From JASDSY01 sp041441465 (lineage in GTDB: Bacteria; Muiribacteriota; UBA9980): DNA of 64,000 bases. Made by a program: the position numbers and the translations under genes. The stretch covers positions 1-64,000 of the forward strand of contig JASDSY010000005.1 of the NCBI GenBank assembly GCA_041441465.1. Direction: 5' to 3'. The notes under the pieces are model-generated. The model ran no database searches, had not been told where the DNA came from, and worked only from the letters and a program-made list of their open reading frames with translations. This document shows positions 50,488 to 58,997 of this stretch, piece by piece (within the stretch, counting starts at the first letter, position 1; every line of letters begins with the position of its first letter).

Positions 50488-53355
50488 ATGAGCACTTATA
50501 TGGTTGATTTGAAATCTGACAATACAATAAGTGATGTTAATAATTCGAATATACTTGAAAATGTATATGATTTGAAATTTTTAAATTTTATTTTCGCGAA
50601 GTTTTTTAAAAATTTTGATCAGTTGTTTTATAAAAATATCGCCGATTGTGGATTTATAGATATTATCGATTCGCTTGTTTTCAGGTATTTAAATGTGCCT
50701 GGCGACGCTGCCTGCTATGAGCCGATTGAAAGCCAGAAAGAAGGCGAGTATTTCAACTGGCTGATGGGCGGCATCGGCGGAGTAAGTGATGAAATAAGGC
50801 CTTATATGGCTGAGGTTATAAGAGTTAAGAATGCCGAAAAGACCGTAATAGCCTTTCCGATAAACAGAATTGACCGCGACCGGGTTAATATAAAAAAACT
50901 TGACCCGTTGAAGGAAACTGTTATAAAAGACCGCGATAATTACTATTGCTGCGGATATATTTATTTCGTTATAGCTAACGGCGATATCGATTGTTTTAAC
51001 GATATCACGGCTAAACTTAATTTTTTCAATTCCGTACTTAATGCTACGGTTTTATTTTTTAAGGAAAATATTCAGAAGGAATATATTCTTGACTGCAAAT
51101 TAAGGGAATCAAGGGATTACGAGCTTTTGATGAGCGTGGCTAACAGCATCATTTCATCTCTCGATATCAACGATGTGTTGCAGGAAATGGTAAACGGCGC
51201 CACCGATTCGTTAAAAAGCGAGCGCGGTTCGTTAATGTTGATTGACGACAGCGGCGACCTCGTGCTGCGTTACGGGCGCGGTATGAAACCTGAACTTATC
51301 AACAAAGTAAAAGTTAAAATCGGCGAAGGCATAGCCGGAAGCGTCGCTAAAAGCGGCGAACCTCTTTTGATAACCGATATCGAAAGTTCTGACAACTTTA
51401 AAAAGAAAAATAATTCGAAGGAATTTAACAATAAATCCCTGTTGTCGGTCCCGCTTAAAGTGAAAGACCGCGTGATAGGCGTATTTAATATAAATAACAA
51501 ACTATCAGGCGATATCTATGATCATTTTGACCTTAAACTTTTAAAAGCGCTTTCGACACAGGCCGCCATAGCTCTGGAAAATGCGCGGCATTACCAGACC
51601 GCTATTAATTCGCAGCGCGAACTTGAAGAGCAGGTTGAGGCTTATTCAAACTTATACGAAGAAGTGCATACCCTTTATGAGATTGTGCGCGCTATTAAAA
51701 TGCTTAATGATCCTAACGTAGATCCGCGCGACAGAATACTTGAATTGGCCATAAATACTTTGAACGCCACTGTCGGTTTTTTGTTTCTGCCGCATGATAA
51801 CATTATAAAAGCGATATCGATTAAGGGCGATTATAACGATAAATTTCAATTTTCCAAAATATATTCTAACGACCAGAACCTGATCACTAAAATAATTATG
51901 CGCGGCCAATCCGTTTTAATTACAAACGTCGATCAGGAGTCAATTTTAATCGAGCCCGAGTTTTTAACGCCGGCTGAATTTAACGAAGACGGTGTAGTTA
52001 ATGAAATAAAGCAATTAATCGGGCGCGACTTAAAGTCGATTTTGATAGTTCCGCTTTTTGAGAAATCAAACGCTATAGGCGTTATATTGATTGTAAACAA
52101 AAAAGTCGATAACAGCAATTTCAACGAGCATGACCGGAACCTTTTGCAGATATTGGGCGAGCAGATTTCGGCTATAATAACGGCCGATAATTTGCAGCGC
52201 GAGTACCTGGCAAAAAAGAGCATTGAAAAAGAACTCGACGTCGCCCGTAATATTCAGCAAAAACTTATACCTAAAAAACCTCCCGTACTTCCCGGTATTG
52301 ACATATATGCGATAAATAAAGCGGCTAAAACGGTTTCTGGCGATTATTACGATTTTTTAAATCACGACAGCGAGAACAATAAAGTAGGCTTTGTTATTGC
52401 CGACGTTTCCGGCAAAGGCATTCCTGCGGCGCTTATTATGTCAATGACAAGGGCCATATTGCGTACACAGGTAGTCGATAACTATTCGCCTGCCGATATT
52501 TTATACCGTACCAATAATTTTTTGATAAAAGATATCGAGGGCAACCGTTATGTTACGATGTTTTACGGTATGCTCGATACCAAAACTCTTGAATACACTT
52601 ATGTTAAGGCCGGCCATAATCCGCCTTTGTGGTTTCATAATAACTCCCGTGAAGTCGAGCAAATCGAGGCGTCTGGATTTTTCGTAGGAATGTTCGAGGA
52701 AGCGCGTTACGAGGAAAAGAAAATCCAGCTGCTGCCGGAAGATAAGCTTATACTCTTTACTGACGGCATAATAGAAGCGATGAACGAAAATAACGAAGAA
52801 TACGGCCTCGAACGGTTTATCGACATAATCAAGCAATACAGCGATTTTGATGCTCGAAGCCTTACGGATAAAGTACTTCTTGATATTGAAAAGTTCGTCG
52901 GCACCGCTCCTCAGTCGGATGATATAACGATGCTCATAATTAACGTTAAACAGTCTGAATATACCGAACTTGTAATGGATTCGGCGATCGAGGAAGTAGT
53001 GAAAATAACGAATCTTTTGGGCGACATAGTTATGGCAAAGGCGATAGAAGGGTTCGAATCATGCGAAATAATGATGATATTGGACGAACTTTTGATGAAT
53101 GCCATTGAACACGGAAACAAGTTTGACCGTGATAAAAAAGTCTATGTTTCATATATTTTTAATGATTATAAATTTGAAATAATAATACGCGATGAGGGCG
53201 AAGGATTCAATGTCCAGGATGTTTACGGCACTCACCAGAAAATATCGCTTTACGATAAGCGCGGACGCGGCATATTGATTGTCAAGAATTTAGTCGATAA
53301 AATCGAGTACAATAAGGAAGGCAACGAAGTCAGGATCGTTAAATTTTTTAGATAG
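50488..53355 (+). CDS. Fusion of GAF domains, PP2C (RsbU/SpoIIE) phosphatase and RsbW-like ATPase domain
   Basis: 955 residues. An N-terminal region of about 215 residues of unknown fold precedes GAF 1 (about 225-370, SERGSLMLIDDSGDL, GEGIAGSVAKSGEPLLI) and GAF 2 (about 395-560). The PP2C-type SpoIIE domain spans about 580-820, with ARNIQQKLIPK, SGDYYDF, VIADVSGKGIPAALIM, AGHNPPLW, LFTDGIIEA and SDDITMLII; the metal-binding Asp residues are present. The last 125 residues are a HATPase of RsbW anti-sigma type (MILDELLMNAIEHGNK, DEGEGF, GRGILIVKNLVDK). Joining a serine phosphatase and an anti-sigma-kinase-like domain in one chain suggests partner switching; no anti-sigma antagonist gene is in the window. 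Confidence 0.9.
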   Translation: MSTYMVDLKSDNTISDVNNSNILENVYDLKFLNFIFAKFFKNFDQLFYKNIADCGFIDIIDSLVFRYLNVPGDAACYEPIESQKEGEYFNWLMGGIGGVSDEIRPYMAEVIRVKNAEKTVIAFPINRIDRDRVNIKKLDPLKETVIKDRDNYYCCGYIYFVIANGDIDCFNDITAKLNFFNSVLNATVLFFKENIQKEYILDCKLRESRDYELLMSVANSIISSLDINDVLQEMVNGATDSLKSERGSLMLIDDSGDLVLRYGRGMKPELINKVKVKIGEGIAGSVAKSGEPLLITDIESSDNFKKKNNSKEFNNKSLLSVPLKVKDRVIGVFNINNKLSGDIYDHFDLKLLKALSTQAAIALENARHYQTAINSQRELEEQVEAYSNLYEEVHTLYEIVRAIKMLNDPNVDPRDRILELAINTLNATVGFLFLPHDNIIKAISIKGDYNDKFQFSKIYSNDQNLITKIIMRGQSVLITNVDQESILIEPEFLTPAEFNEDGVVNEIKQLIGRDLKSILIVPLFEKSNAIGVILIVNKKVDNSNFNEHDRNLLQILGEQISAIITADNLQREYLAKKSIEKELDVARNIQQKLIPKKPPVLPGIDIYAINKAAKTVSGDYYDFLNHDSENNKVGFVIADVSGKGIPAALIMSMTRAILRTQVVDNYSPADILYRTNNFLIKDIEGNRYVTMFYGMLDTKTLEYTYVKAGHNPPLWFHNNSREVEQIEASGFFVGMFEEARYEEKKIQLLPEDKLILFTDGIIEAMNENNEEYGLERFIDIIKQYSDFDARSLTDKVLLDIEKFVGTAPQSDDITMLIINVKQSEYTELVMDSAIEEVVKITNLLGDIVMAKAIEGFESCEIMMILDELLMNAIEHGNKFDRDKKVYVSYIFNDYKFEIIIRDEGEGFNVQDVYGTHQKISLYDKRGRGILIVKNLVDKIEYNKEGNEVRIVKFFR

Positions 53356-53453
53356 ATTTAACTGTTACGGCGTGCCGGCCGATAAAATAAAATTAATTTT
53401 TTTATTGCAAAAATTACTGGAATAAATAATTATTTGCGGGGTAAGGAGAAGAT

Positions 53454-53825
53454 ATGGGAAAGAAAGTTTTAATTGCCGATGATGAATCTCATATTGTTAA
53501 TATTTTAAAATTTAACTTAAAAAAAGCCGGATTTGACGTCATAACCGCGGGTAACGGCGAAGAAGCGATTACCATGATAACGAATGAATTGCCGGACCTT
53601 ATCATATGCGATGTAATGATGCCTAAAGTTACCGGTTTTGAAGTATGCCAGAAAGTTAAAAACGATGAGAATTTGAAAAAAATCCCGTTCATACTTTTGA
53701 CTGCGAAAGGCCAGGATGTCGATAAAGACGCCGGCTTTAAATACGGCGCCGACCATTACCTGACCAAGCCGTTTTCGCCTAAGAGCATAGTTGATAAAGT
53801 TACCGAAATACTGGCGCAGGCTTAA
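53454..53825 (+). CDS. Stand-alone response regulator receiver
   Basis: 123 residues, only a receiver domain: KVLIADDESHIVNIL (acidic pair), the phospho-acceptor Asp in LIICDVMMPKVTGFEVC, the Thr/Ala switch at ILLTAKGQ, and Lys in YLTKPFSP. There is no output domain, as in CheY/Spo0F, so it passes phosphate or docks with a partner protein. It has GTAAGGAGAAG upstream and follows the phosphatase fusion by about 100 bases. Likely target of the histidine kinase at 48796. Confidence 0.95.
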   Translation: MGKKVLIADDESHIVNILKFNLKKAGFDVITAGNGEEAITMITNELPDLIICDVMMPKVTGFEVCQKVKNDENLKKIPFILLTAKGQDVDKDAGFKYGADHYLTKPFSPKSIVDKVTEILAQA

Positions 53826-54078
53826 TCGTTTTTGGGGATTGGCGCCCCAAAGCGTTACACAAGGCATGAGAGCGGCTTATTATAAAGCGTTTCATAAATT
53901 AGAATATTAGAATTTATGGAAAGCTTTGACTGCTGAATTTAAGTTCATTTATATAATCCTGAAATAAGACAGGTTGATGCAAAAAATAAAAAATAAAAGG
54001 TAAAAAATGTCGTTTTAAAATTTACATTTTTTGACGGCCGTTTTTTATCATAAATTAATAATTATTCTGGAGGTAATG

Positions 54079-54828
54079 GTGTTAAGAGAGTCAAAAGACT
54101 TATTGGAAGTAATAACTGAAGCTATAGGCGATAAGAAGGGGTATGACATAAAGATAATGAATGTCATGCAGGCTACTACGCTTACCGATTATTTTGTGAT
54201 GTGCACGTCGGATTCCGATGTTCAAAGCAGGGCCATTGCTAATAATGTCAATGAAAAACTGGGCAAAATATTTGAAAAAAACATGCCTCAGCCGGAAGGC
54301 TATGCAAACGGCGAATGGATAGTCATCGATGTCAGGCGGGTGATTGTTCATATTTTTCTGCCGGAACTCCGCGAAAGATTCAACTTAGAAGAGTTCTGGG
54401 AAAAGCAGCTTGAAAAGGCGCTCAGGGACAGGAGCGATTCGGCCGAAAAGCAGGCTAGGGAAAACGGAAAGCAGGTAAAGGAAACAGGCAAAAAGGCCTC
54501 GAAACCTGCTGCTGGAAAAGGCGTTAAGAAAGCCGGAAAAGCGGTTTCGGCCAAGGAAGCGGTCGAAACCAAGCTGAAAAAATCCGCTGCTAAAAAGAAA
54601 TCGGCAGGCGAGAAGATCGCTAAACTGGCTAAAACTTCGAAAAGCGCCAAGGAAGCCATAGAAGAAGAAATATTGAAACATAAGGCGAAAAAAGAAACTC
54701 AGCGTGAAACAGCCGTGAAAAGAGCCGCTAAAGCCAAGAAAACCGCGGCGGCCAAGGCGCGCCCGGCGTCCTCTACATCTAAAAAGGCAACTGCCGGCTC
54801 GTTAAAAAAGAAAACCGTGAAAAAATAA
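54079..54828 (+). CDS. rsfS: Ribosomal silencing factor RsfS with a long Lys/Ala-rich tail
   Basis: 249 residues from the GTG at 54079 (GGAGG 5 bases upstream). The first 115 residues are a full RsfS/Iojap domain: LLEVITEAIGDKKGYDIKIMNV, TDYFVMCTSDSDVQSRAIANNV, GEWIVIDVRRVIVHIFLPELRERFNLEEFW. RsfS binds ribosomal protein L14 and blocks subunit joining. Typical members end here at about 105-135 residues; this one adds about 130 residues of Lys, Ala and Ser with PAKKA-like repeats, like histone H1 or AlgP. The tail probably binds nucleic acid. It is followed by the beta-CASP nuclease gene after 25 bases, so it is operonic with an RNA-processing gene. Confidence 0.9.
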   Translation: MLRESKDLLEVITEAIGDKKGYDIKIMNVMQATTLTDYFVMCTSDSDVQSRAIANNVNEKLGKIFEKNMPQPEGYANGEWIVIDVRRVIVHIFLPELRERFNLEEFWEKQLEKALRDRSDSAEKQARENGKQVKETGKKASKPAAGKGVKKAGKAVSAKEAVETKLKKSAAKKKSAGEKIAKLAKTSKSAKEAIEEEILKHKAKKETQRETAVKRAAKAKKTAAAKARPASSTSKKATAGSLKKKTVKK

Positions 54829-54853
54829 ATAAAAATCAAGGCGGTATGAAGTT

Positions 54854-56551
54854 ATGAAAATAAAGTTTATCGGGGCTACTAAAAGCGTTACCGGCTCGTG
54901 CTATTTTTTGACTTTTAACATAAACGGCGCTTTAAAATATGCGCTTGTCGATTGCGGAATGTATCAGGGCGACAGTGAAACCGATCGTAAAAACTATACG
55001 GATTTCCCATTTGACCCGTCTAAACTGGATTATGTTTTTTTAACTCATGTTCATATCGACCATTCGGGATTAATCCCTAAGCTCGTGAAAAGCGGATTTA
55101 ACGGAAAAATCGTAACAACGGACGCGACCGCAGACCTTGCCACGATAATGCTTTTGGATTCGGCGCGCATACAGGAATCTGAAACTGAGAGATATAACAG
55201 GCGCAGACTGCATGAGGGAAAAACATTAAAAGAGCCGTTATATACCGAAGATGATGCAAAAGCGGCATTGAAATTTTTTGCGCCGGTCAAATATAATCAG
55301 GTTTTTTCTCCTTACGCCGGCGTTGAGCTGACTTTTCATGATTCGGGCCATGTGCTCGGTTCGGCGTTTTTAAAATTCAAAATAAAAGAGGACGGCGAAA
55401 GTTTTACAGTGGTATTTTCGGGCGATGTCGGTAATGCGCCGGTGCCTATTTTAAAAGATCCTGAGACAATAGGCGAAAGCGATTATGTCATAATGGAATC
55501 CACATACGGCGACAGGGTGCGTGAAAATGACGGAGAACGTTCCAATCAGCTTGCCGAGGCCGTTAAAGCGGCAATTAATGCGGGCGGTAAAGTGATAATC
55601 CCTTCCTTTGCGGTTGGAAGAACGCAGGAATTAATATACGAAATTCATCAGCTGCGCGATAAAAAAATGATACCGGAAGTGCCTGTTTACATAGACTCGC
55701 CGATGGCCTGCTCGGCTACGGAAGTATTCAGGAAACACGCCGAATGTTTTGATCAGGAAATGATGAATTACCTTAATTCATCGGACGATCCTTTTAATTT
55801 TTCAAATATTTTTTATTCATCGACGCCTGATCAGAGCCGCGCGATAAACGTTATAAATGAGCCGCAAGTCATTATCGCGAGTTCGGGAATGGCTAATAAC
55901 GGCAGAATTTTGCACCATTTAAAGTATAATATTTTCAAAAAAGAATGTACAATCTTATTTGTGGGTTATCAGGCCGTAGGAACGCTCGGTCGGCTTATTT
56001 CTGACGGCGAGAAAAACGTTATGATAATGGGTAATAAATATGCCGTTAACGCCAGCATAAAGATGATACACGGCTATTCATCCCATGCGGATCAGAAAGG
56101 CCTTTTAAACTGGCTCAATACCGCTTCGCAAAAACCGAGAAACGTATTTTTGATGCACGGCGAAGAAAATTCGAAAAAAATCCTTCAAGGCAAGCTTTCT
56201 GAAAACGCGGTGGCATCGGTTATTCCGGATGAATTTGATGAATATGAAATAGTCAGTTCGAAAGTTTTCCGGCAGACATGCGACGGCAGGGCCTTAAAGC
56301 CTTTAGTCGATCCCGGCGCCGAAAAGTTATTCGCGCGGCAGGCGGCGAAGGTTGAAGCAGTTCAGGGACACCGCGGCAGCGTTATGGAAGTTCCTTTGAA
56401 AATGGTCGAACCTTTAGCTCCCGTGGATGACAATATGATAGAAAAATTGTCCAAGCGCGATATGCTGAAGATACTTAAGGAGTTCAGGTCGCAGCTTCAA
56501 TCTATGGCAAGTAAGATTGACAATATTATATTTAAAGTGAAAAAACAATAA
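54854..56551 (+). CDS. MBL-fold, beta-CASP RNA nuclease
   Basis: 565 residues. Motif 2 of the metallo-beta-lactamase fold is THVHIDHSG (about 73-81). DSGHVLGSA, FSGDVG and the beta-CASP motifs A (ESTYGDR), B (SFAVGRTQELIYEI, IDSPMACSATEVF, IASSGMANNGRI) and C (HGYSSHADQKGL) follow. This is the CPSF73/YsH1-like architecture of RNA-cleaving or exonuclease enzymes. It follows rsfS closely and is closed by a terminator at 56570, so the two form an RNA-metabolism operon. Confidence 0.9.
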   Translation: MKIKFIGATKSVTGSCYFLTFNINGALKYALVDCGMYQGDSETDRKNYTDFPFDPSKLDYVFLTHVHIDHSGLIPKLVKSGFNGKIVTTDATADLATIMLLDSARIQESETERYNRRRLHEGKTLKEPLYTEDDAKAALKFFAPVKYNQVFSPYAGVELTFHDSGHVLGSAFLKFKIKEDGESFTVVFSGDVGNAPVPILKDPETIGESDYVIMESTYGDRVRENDGERSNQLAEAVKAAINAGGKVIIPSFAVGRTQELIYEIHQLRDKKMIPEVPVYIDSPMACSATEVFRKHAECFDQEMMNYLNSSDDPFNFSNIFYSSTPDQSRAINVINEPQVIIASSGMANNGRILHHLKYNIFKKECTILFVGYQAVGTLGRLISDGEKNVMIMGNKYAVNASIKMIHGYSSHADQKGLLNWLNTASQKPRNVFLMHGEENSKKILQGKLSENAVASVIPDEFDEYEIVSSKVFRQTCDGRALKPLVDPGAEKLFARQAAKVEAVQGHRGSVMEVPLKMVEPLAPVDDNMIEKLSKRDMLKILKEFRSQLQSMASKIDNIIFKVKKQ

Positions 56552-56569
56552 ATTAGCGTTAAATCAGTT

Positions 56570-56599
56570 GGCAGCCTGGCAGCAGGTTGCCTTTTTTTT
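56570..56599 (+). terminator. Rho-independent terminator abutting the next gene's start
   Basis: GGCAGCCTG...CAGGTTGCC stem with an eight-base T-run ending at 56599, only six bases before the glycosyltransferase start at 56606. Confidence 0.85.
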
Positions 56600-56605
56600 A
56601 AGGGC

Positions 56606-57745
56606 GTGAAAATTTTGAGTGCAGTTATCCAAAAAAGAAGAAAAAAAATTTTGCATGTTATAAGTTCCGGCGTGATGGGCGGCGCTGAAAAATGCTTTCT
56701 GGAGATGATTGACGGTCTCAAAGGATACGGATATGACATAGCGGCCGTATGCGCGCCGGGCGGAGAATTATTTGACCTTACGAAAAAATTGTGCGATGAA
56801 GTCTATGAAATTAAGTTTCTCGACAACGCGGATGTTTTTGCTTTGTGGCGCCTTATAAGCGTCATGAAAAACAGCCATTTCGATATTTGCCATCTGCATA
56901 TGAACCGTGCTACTTTAATCGGAGGCGCGGCGGCAAAAATGTGCGGAGTGAAAAGCGTCGGGACTATTCAGGGCGAAGTTAAGCCGATATATGGATATTT
57001 TCCTGATTATTTGACTTACTGTTCCAGGAATGTGGCTGAATTTATAAGAACCCGATCGCATAAAGTGGCTCAAAAACCATGTTTTTTTCTTTACAATAAA
57101 ATCGATACTGAAACGGTTATAAAAAACAGCGCAGGCGCCGGCCGCGAATTTTTGAAAAAGGAATTTAATATTCCAGAAAATGCTTTTGTTATTTGCGAAG
57201 TTGCGCGTCTGCATCCTAATAAGGGCCAGAAATTTTTAATAGAAGCGGTAAGTATTCTTAAGGATAAAATACCTGATATTTATTGTTTGATTGTCGGCGA
57301 CGGCGACAGAAATTATGCCGAAGAGTTGAAAAATGTGGCAAGGCAGAATAAAATTGCCGACAGGGTCATATTTACAGGATTGCGGCTTGATGCAGCCAGA
57401 ATTTTTAAAAGCTCTGATTTATTCGTTCTGCCTTCGCTTCAGGAAGGAATTCCCGTTACTGTTATGGAAGCGCTTTGCCTGCAGGTCCCAGTTGCCGCCT
57501 TTAATGTCGGCGGTATTCATGAATTATGCGAAACCGACGCAGGCTATCAAAATTTTATTGAGTTTGTAAACTGCGGCAATGTTGAAGGCCTTAGTGAAAG
57601 AATTGAAACTATATATCGGAATTACGACAATTATAAAGCGAAAGCAGCTGCCGCGAGCGAGCATATAGTTAAAAATTTCGACAGCAAAAGCTATATAAAA
57701 GAAATAGACGCGATATATAAAAACATTCTCGGAGACAATAAATGA
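56606..57745 (+). CDS. Glycosyltransferase, GT4 family
   Basis: 379 residues from a GTG at 56606; a TTG at 56615 is an alternative. The N-terminal Rossmann part has HVISSGVMGGAEKCFLEMIDGL and HLHMNRATLIGG. The C-terminal donor domain has RLHPNKGQKFLIEAVSILKD, IVGDGDRNYAEELK, VIFTGLR and the E-x7-E motif in PSLQEGIPVTVMEALC. It transfers a sugar from a nucleotide donor to a glycan or lipid acceptor in the cytoplasm. Its start lies immediately after the nuclease operon's terminator and overlaps the next gene by ATGA. Confidence 0.85.
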   Translation: MKILSAVIQKRRKKILHVISSGVMGGAEKCFLEMIDGLKGYGYDIAAVCAPGGELFDLTKKLCDEVYEIKFLDNADVFALWRLISVMKNSHFDICHLHMNRATLIGGAAAKMCGVKSVGTIQGEVKPIYGYFPDYLTYCSRNVAEFIRTRSHKVAQKPCFFLYNKIDTETVIKNSAGAGREFLKKEFNIPENAFVICEVARLHPNKGQKFLIEAVSILKDKIPDIYCLIVGDGDRNYAEELKNVARQNKIADRVIFTGLRLDAARIFKSSDLFVLPSLQEGIPVTVMEALCLQVPVAAFNVGGIHELCETDAGYQNFIEFVNCGNVEGLSERIETIYRNYDNYKAKAAAASEHIVKNFDSKSYIKEIDAIYKNILGDNK

Positions 57746-58755
57746 AAAAAATTTTGAAACTAAATTTAATATTATTTCTATTATTATCTTTATTTGTTCT
57801 CGATGCCGGAGCCGCCGCAAAATTGAAACCAGCTGACTATAATTACGCGGCTTTTCATTATAAAATGACGGTCGGATTTAAAATATCGGACAAGGCGACT
57901 GAAGAAATAATTATCAGGCGCAATGTTCCGCGAAGCTTTGAGCATCAAAGTATAAAAAATGAAAAATTATCCTGCCGTGTGCCTGGAAATTTGATATTAC
58001 TTGACAATAAATATAACAGATATATTGAATATAATTCTAAACTGAAGGATTATCTTGATTATTGTCATAAAAACGGCACAAATCCATATGATACGATTGA
58101 AATAAGTTATGAATGCGATTATGTAGGTTTTAAGACTAATGAGCTTGTAAAGGAAAAATATCCTTTCAGGTTTTATAAGGTAAAGCCCGAAGTCGAAATT
58201 GCCTTAAAAAATAAACTTATGTCGATTCTTAATATTGCGGTTTTACCGTATTATACGAATGAGACTGAACTGAAAGGCGATTTGTACGGCGGCCTCGCCA
58301 AAGTGTTTGAATATGTCAATAAAAACGTATTATATACGAGGCAAAAACAAAAACGCGATATAATTACTACGCTTAACAGCATGAACGGCAATTGCATATC
58401 GAAAACTAATTTATGGCGTGCCTTTATAGGAATTATGGGGATTAAATCTTGCAATGTGACTTGCATTATAATGTCGCGCAAGAATAAAAATGTGACGCAC
58501 AGGATCTCGCTTGGCAGGATCGGCGGAAAAGCAGTGCCGTTTTGCCCTACGAATAAGCATTTTGCGTTGCTGCCCGCGCATTATATGGTTTTATCATTTG
58601 TCAAAAAGGATAATTATGCCTGCGGGATAAAAAAATCCGAAAGCGTGTTTGATATAACGCCTGTAAAACGCGGTATGGATTTGGAAGAAGTGGAAGAAGA
58701 AATACTCGGCGAAGATGCGAATGTTATGGAAACCGAAATTTTAGGTGAATATTAA
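57742..58755 (+). CDS. Exported transglutaminase-like protein
   Basis: 337 residues. A signal peptide (about 1-24; LILFLLLSLFVLDAGAAA) leads to a domain of about 290 residues. Around residue 215, MNGNCISKTNLWRAFIGIMGIKSCNVTCIIMS has the Cys-containing layout of the transglutaminase/papain-like core, and VTHRISLG supplies a His. A possible Asp follows (FDITPVK). The canonical GDC is GNC. It overlaps the glycosyltransferase gene by four bases (ATGA). An acidic C-terminus (LEEVEEEILGED) is unusual. Catalysis is uncertain. Confidence 0.6.
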   Translation: MKKILKLNLILFLLLSLFVLDAGAAAKLKPADYNYAAFHYKMTVGFKISDKATEEIIIRRNVPRSFEHQSIKNEKLSCRVPGNLILLDNKYNRYIEYNSKLKDYLDYCHKNGTNPYDTIEISYECDYVGFKTNELVKEKYPFRFYKVKPEVEIALKNKLMSILNIAVLPYYTNETELKGDLYGGLAKVFEYVNKNVLYTRQKQKRDIITTLNSMNGNCISKTNLWRAFIGIMGIKSCNVTCIIMSRKNKNVTHRISLGRIGGKAVPFCPTNKHFALLPAHYMVLSFVKKDNYACGIKKSESVFDITPVKRGMDLEEVEEEILGEDANVMETEILGEY

Positions 58756-58777
58756 AGTATTTTTCGGTCCATGGTTG

Positions 58778-58806
58778 TTGACTATATTTGAAAATAATGA
58801 TATTAT
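58778..58806 (+). promoter_or_regulatory. Sigma-70-type promoter upstream of the lipoprotein gene
   Basis: TTGACT at 58778-58783, 17-base spacer, TATTAT at 58801-58806. It leaves a leader of about 185 bases before the next gene; a weak hairpin (AAAAGGC...GCCTTTT, about 58869-58919) lies in that leader. Confidence 0.5.
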
Positions 58807-58997
58807 AATAATATAAAAATAAGAAAAAAATAAAAAATTGCCTGTGTGATAATTGAAATTTTTTAATAAAAAAGGCTTGATTATTTAAAGGTGTCTTCGA
58901 TGACTGAAGTTGCCTTTTATAATGCCTTATTTATTAGGTAATTTGCGTTTATGCGACAGGCATAAATTTTATTATATAGTTAGAAAAGAGAAATATT

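Noticed and set aside
53826..53860. TTTGGGG/CCCCAAA hairpin after the receiver gene as a terminator
   Set aside because: There is no T-run after the stem, so intrinsic termination is unlikely.
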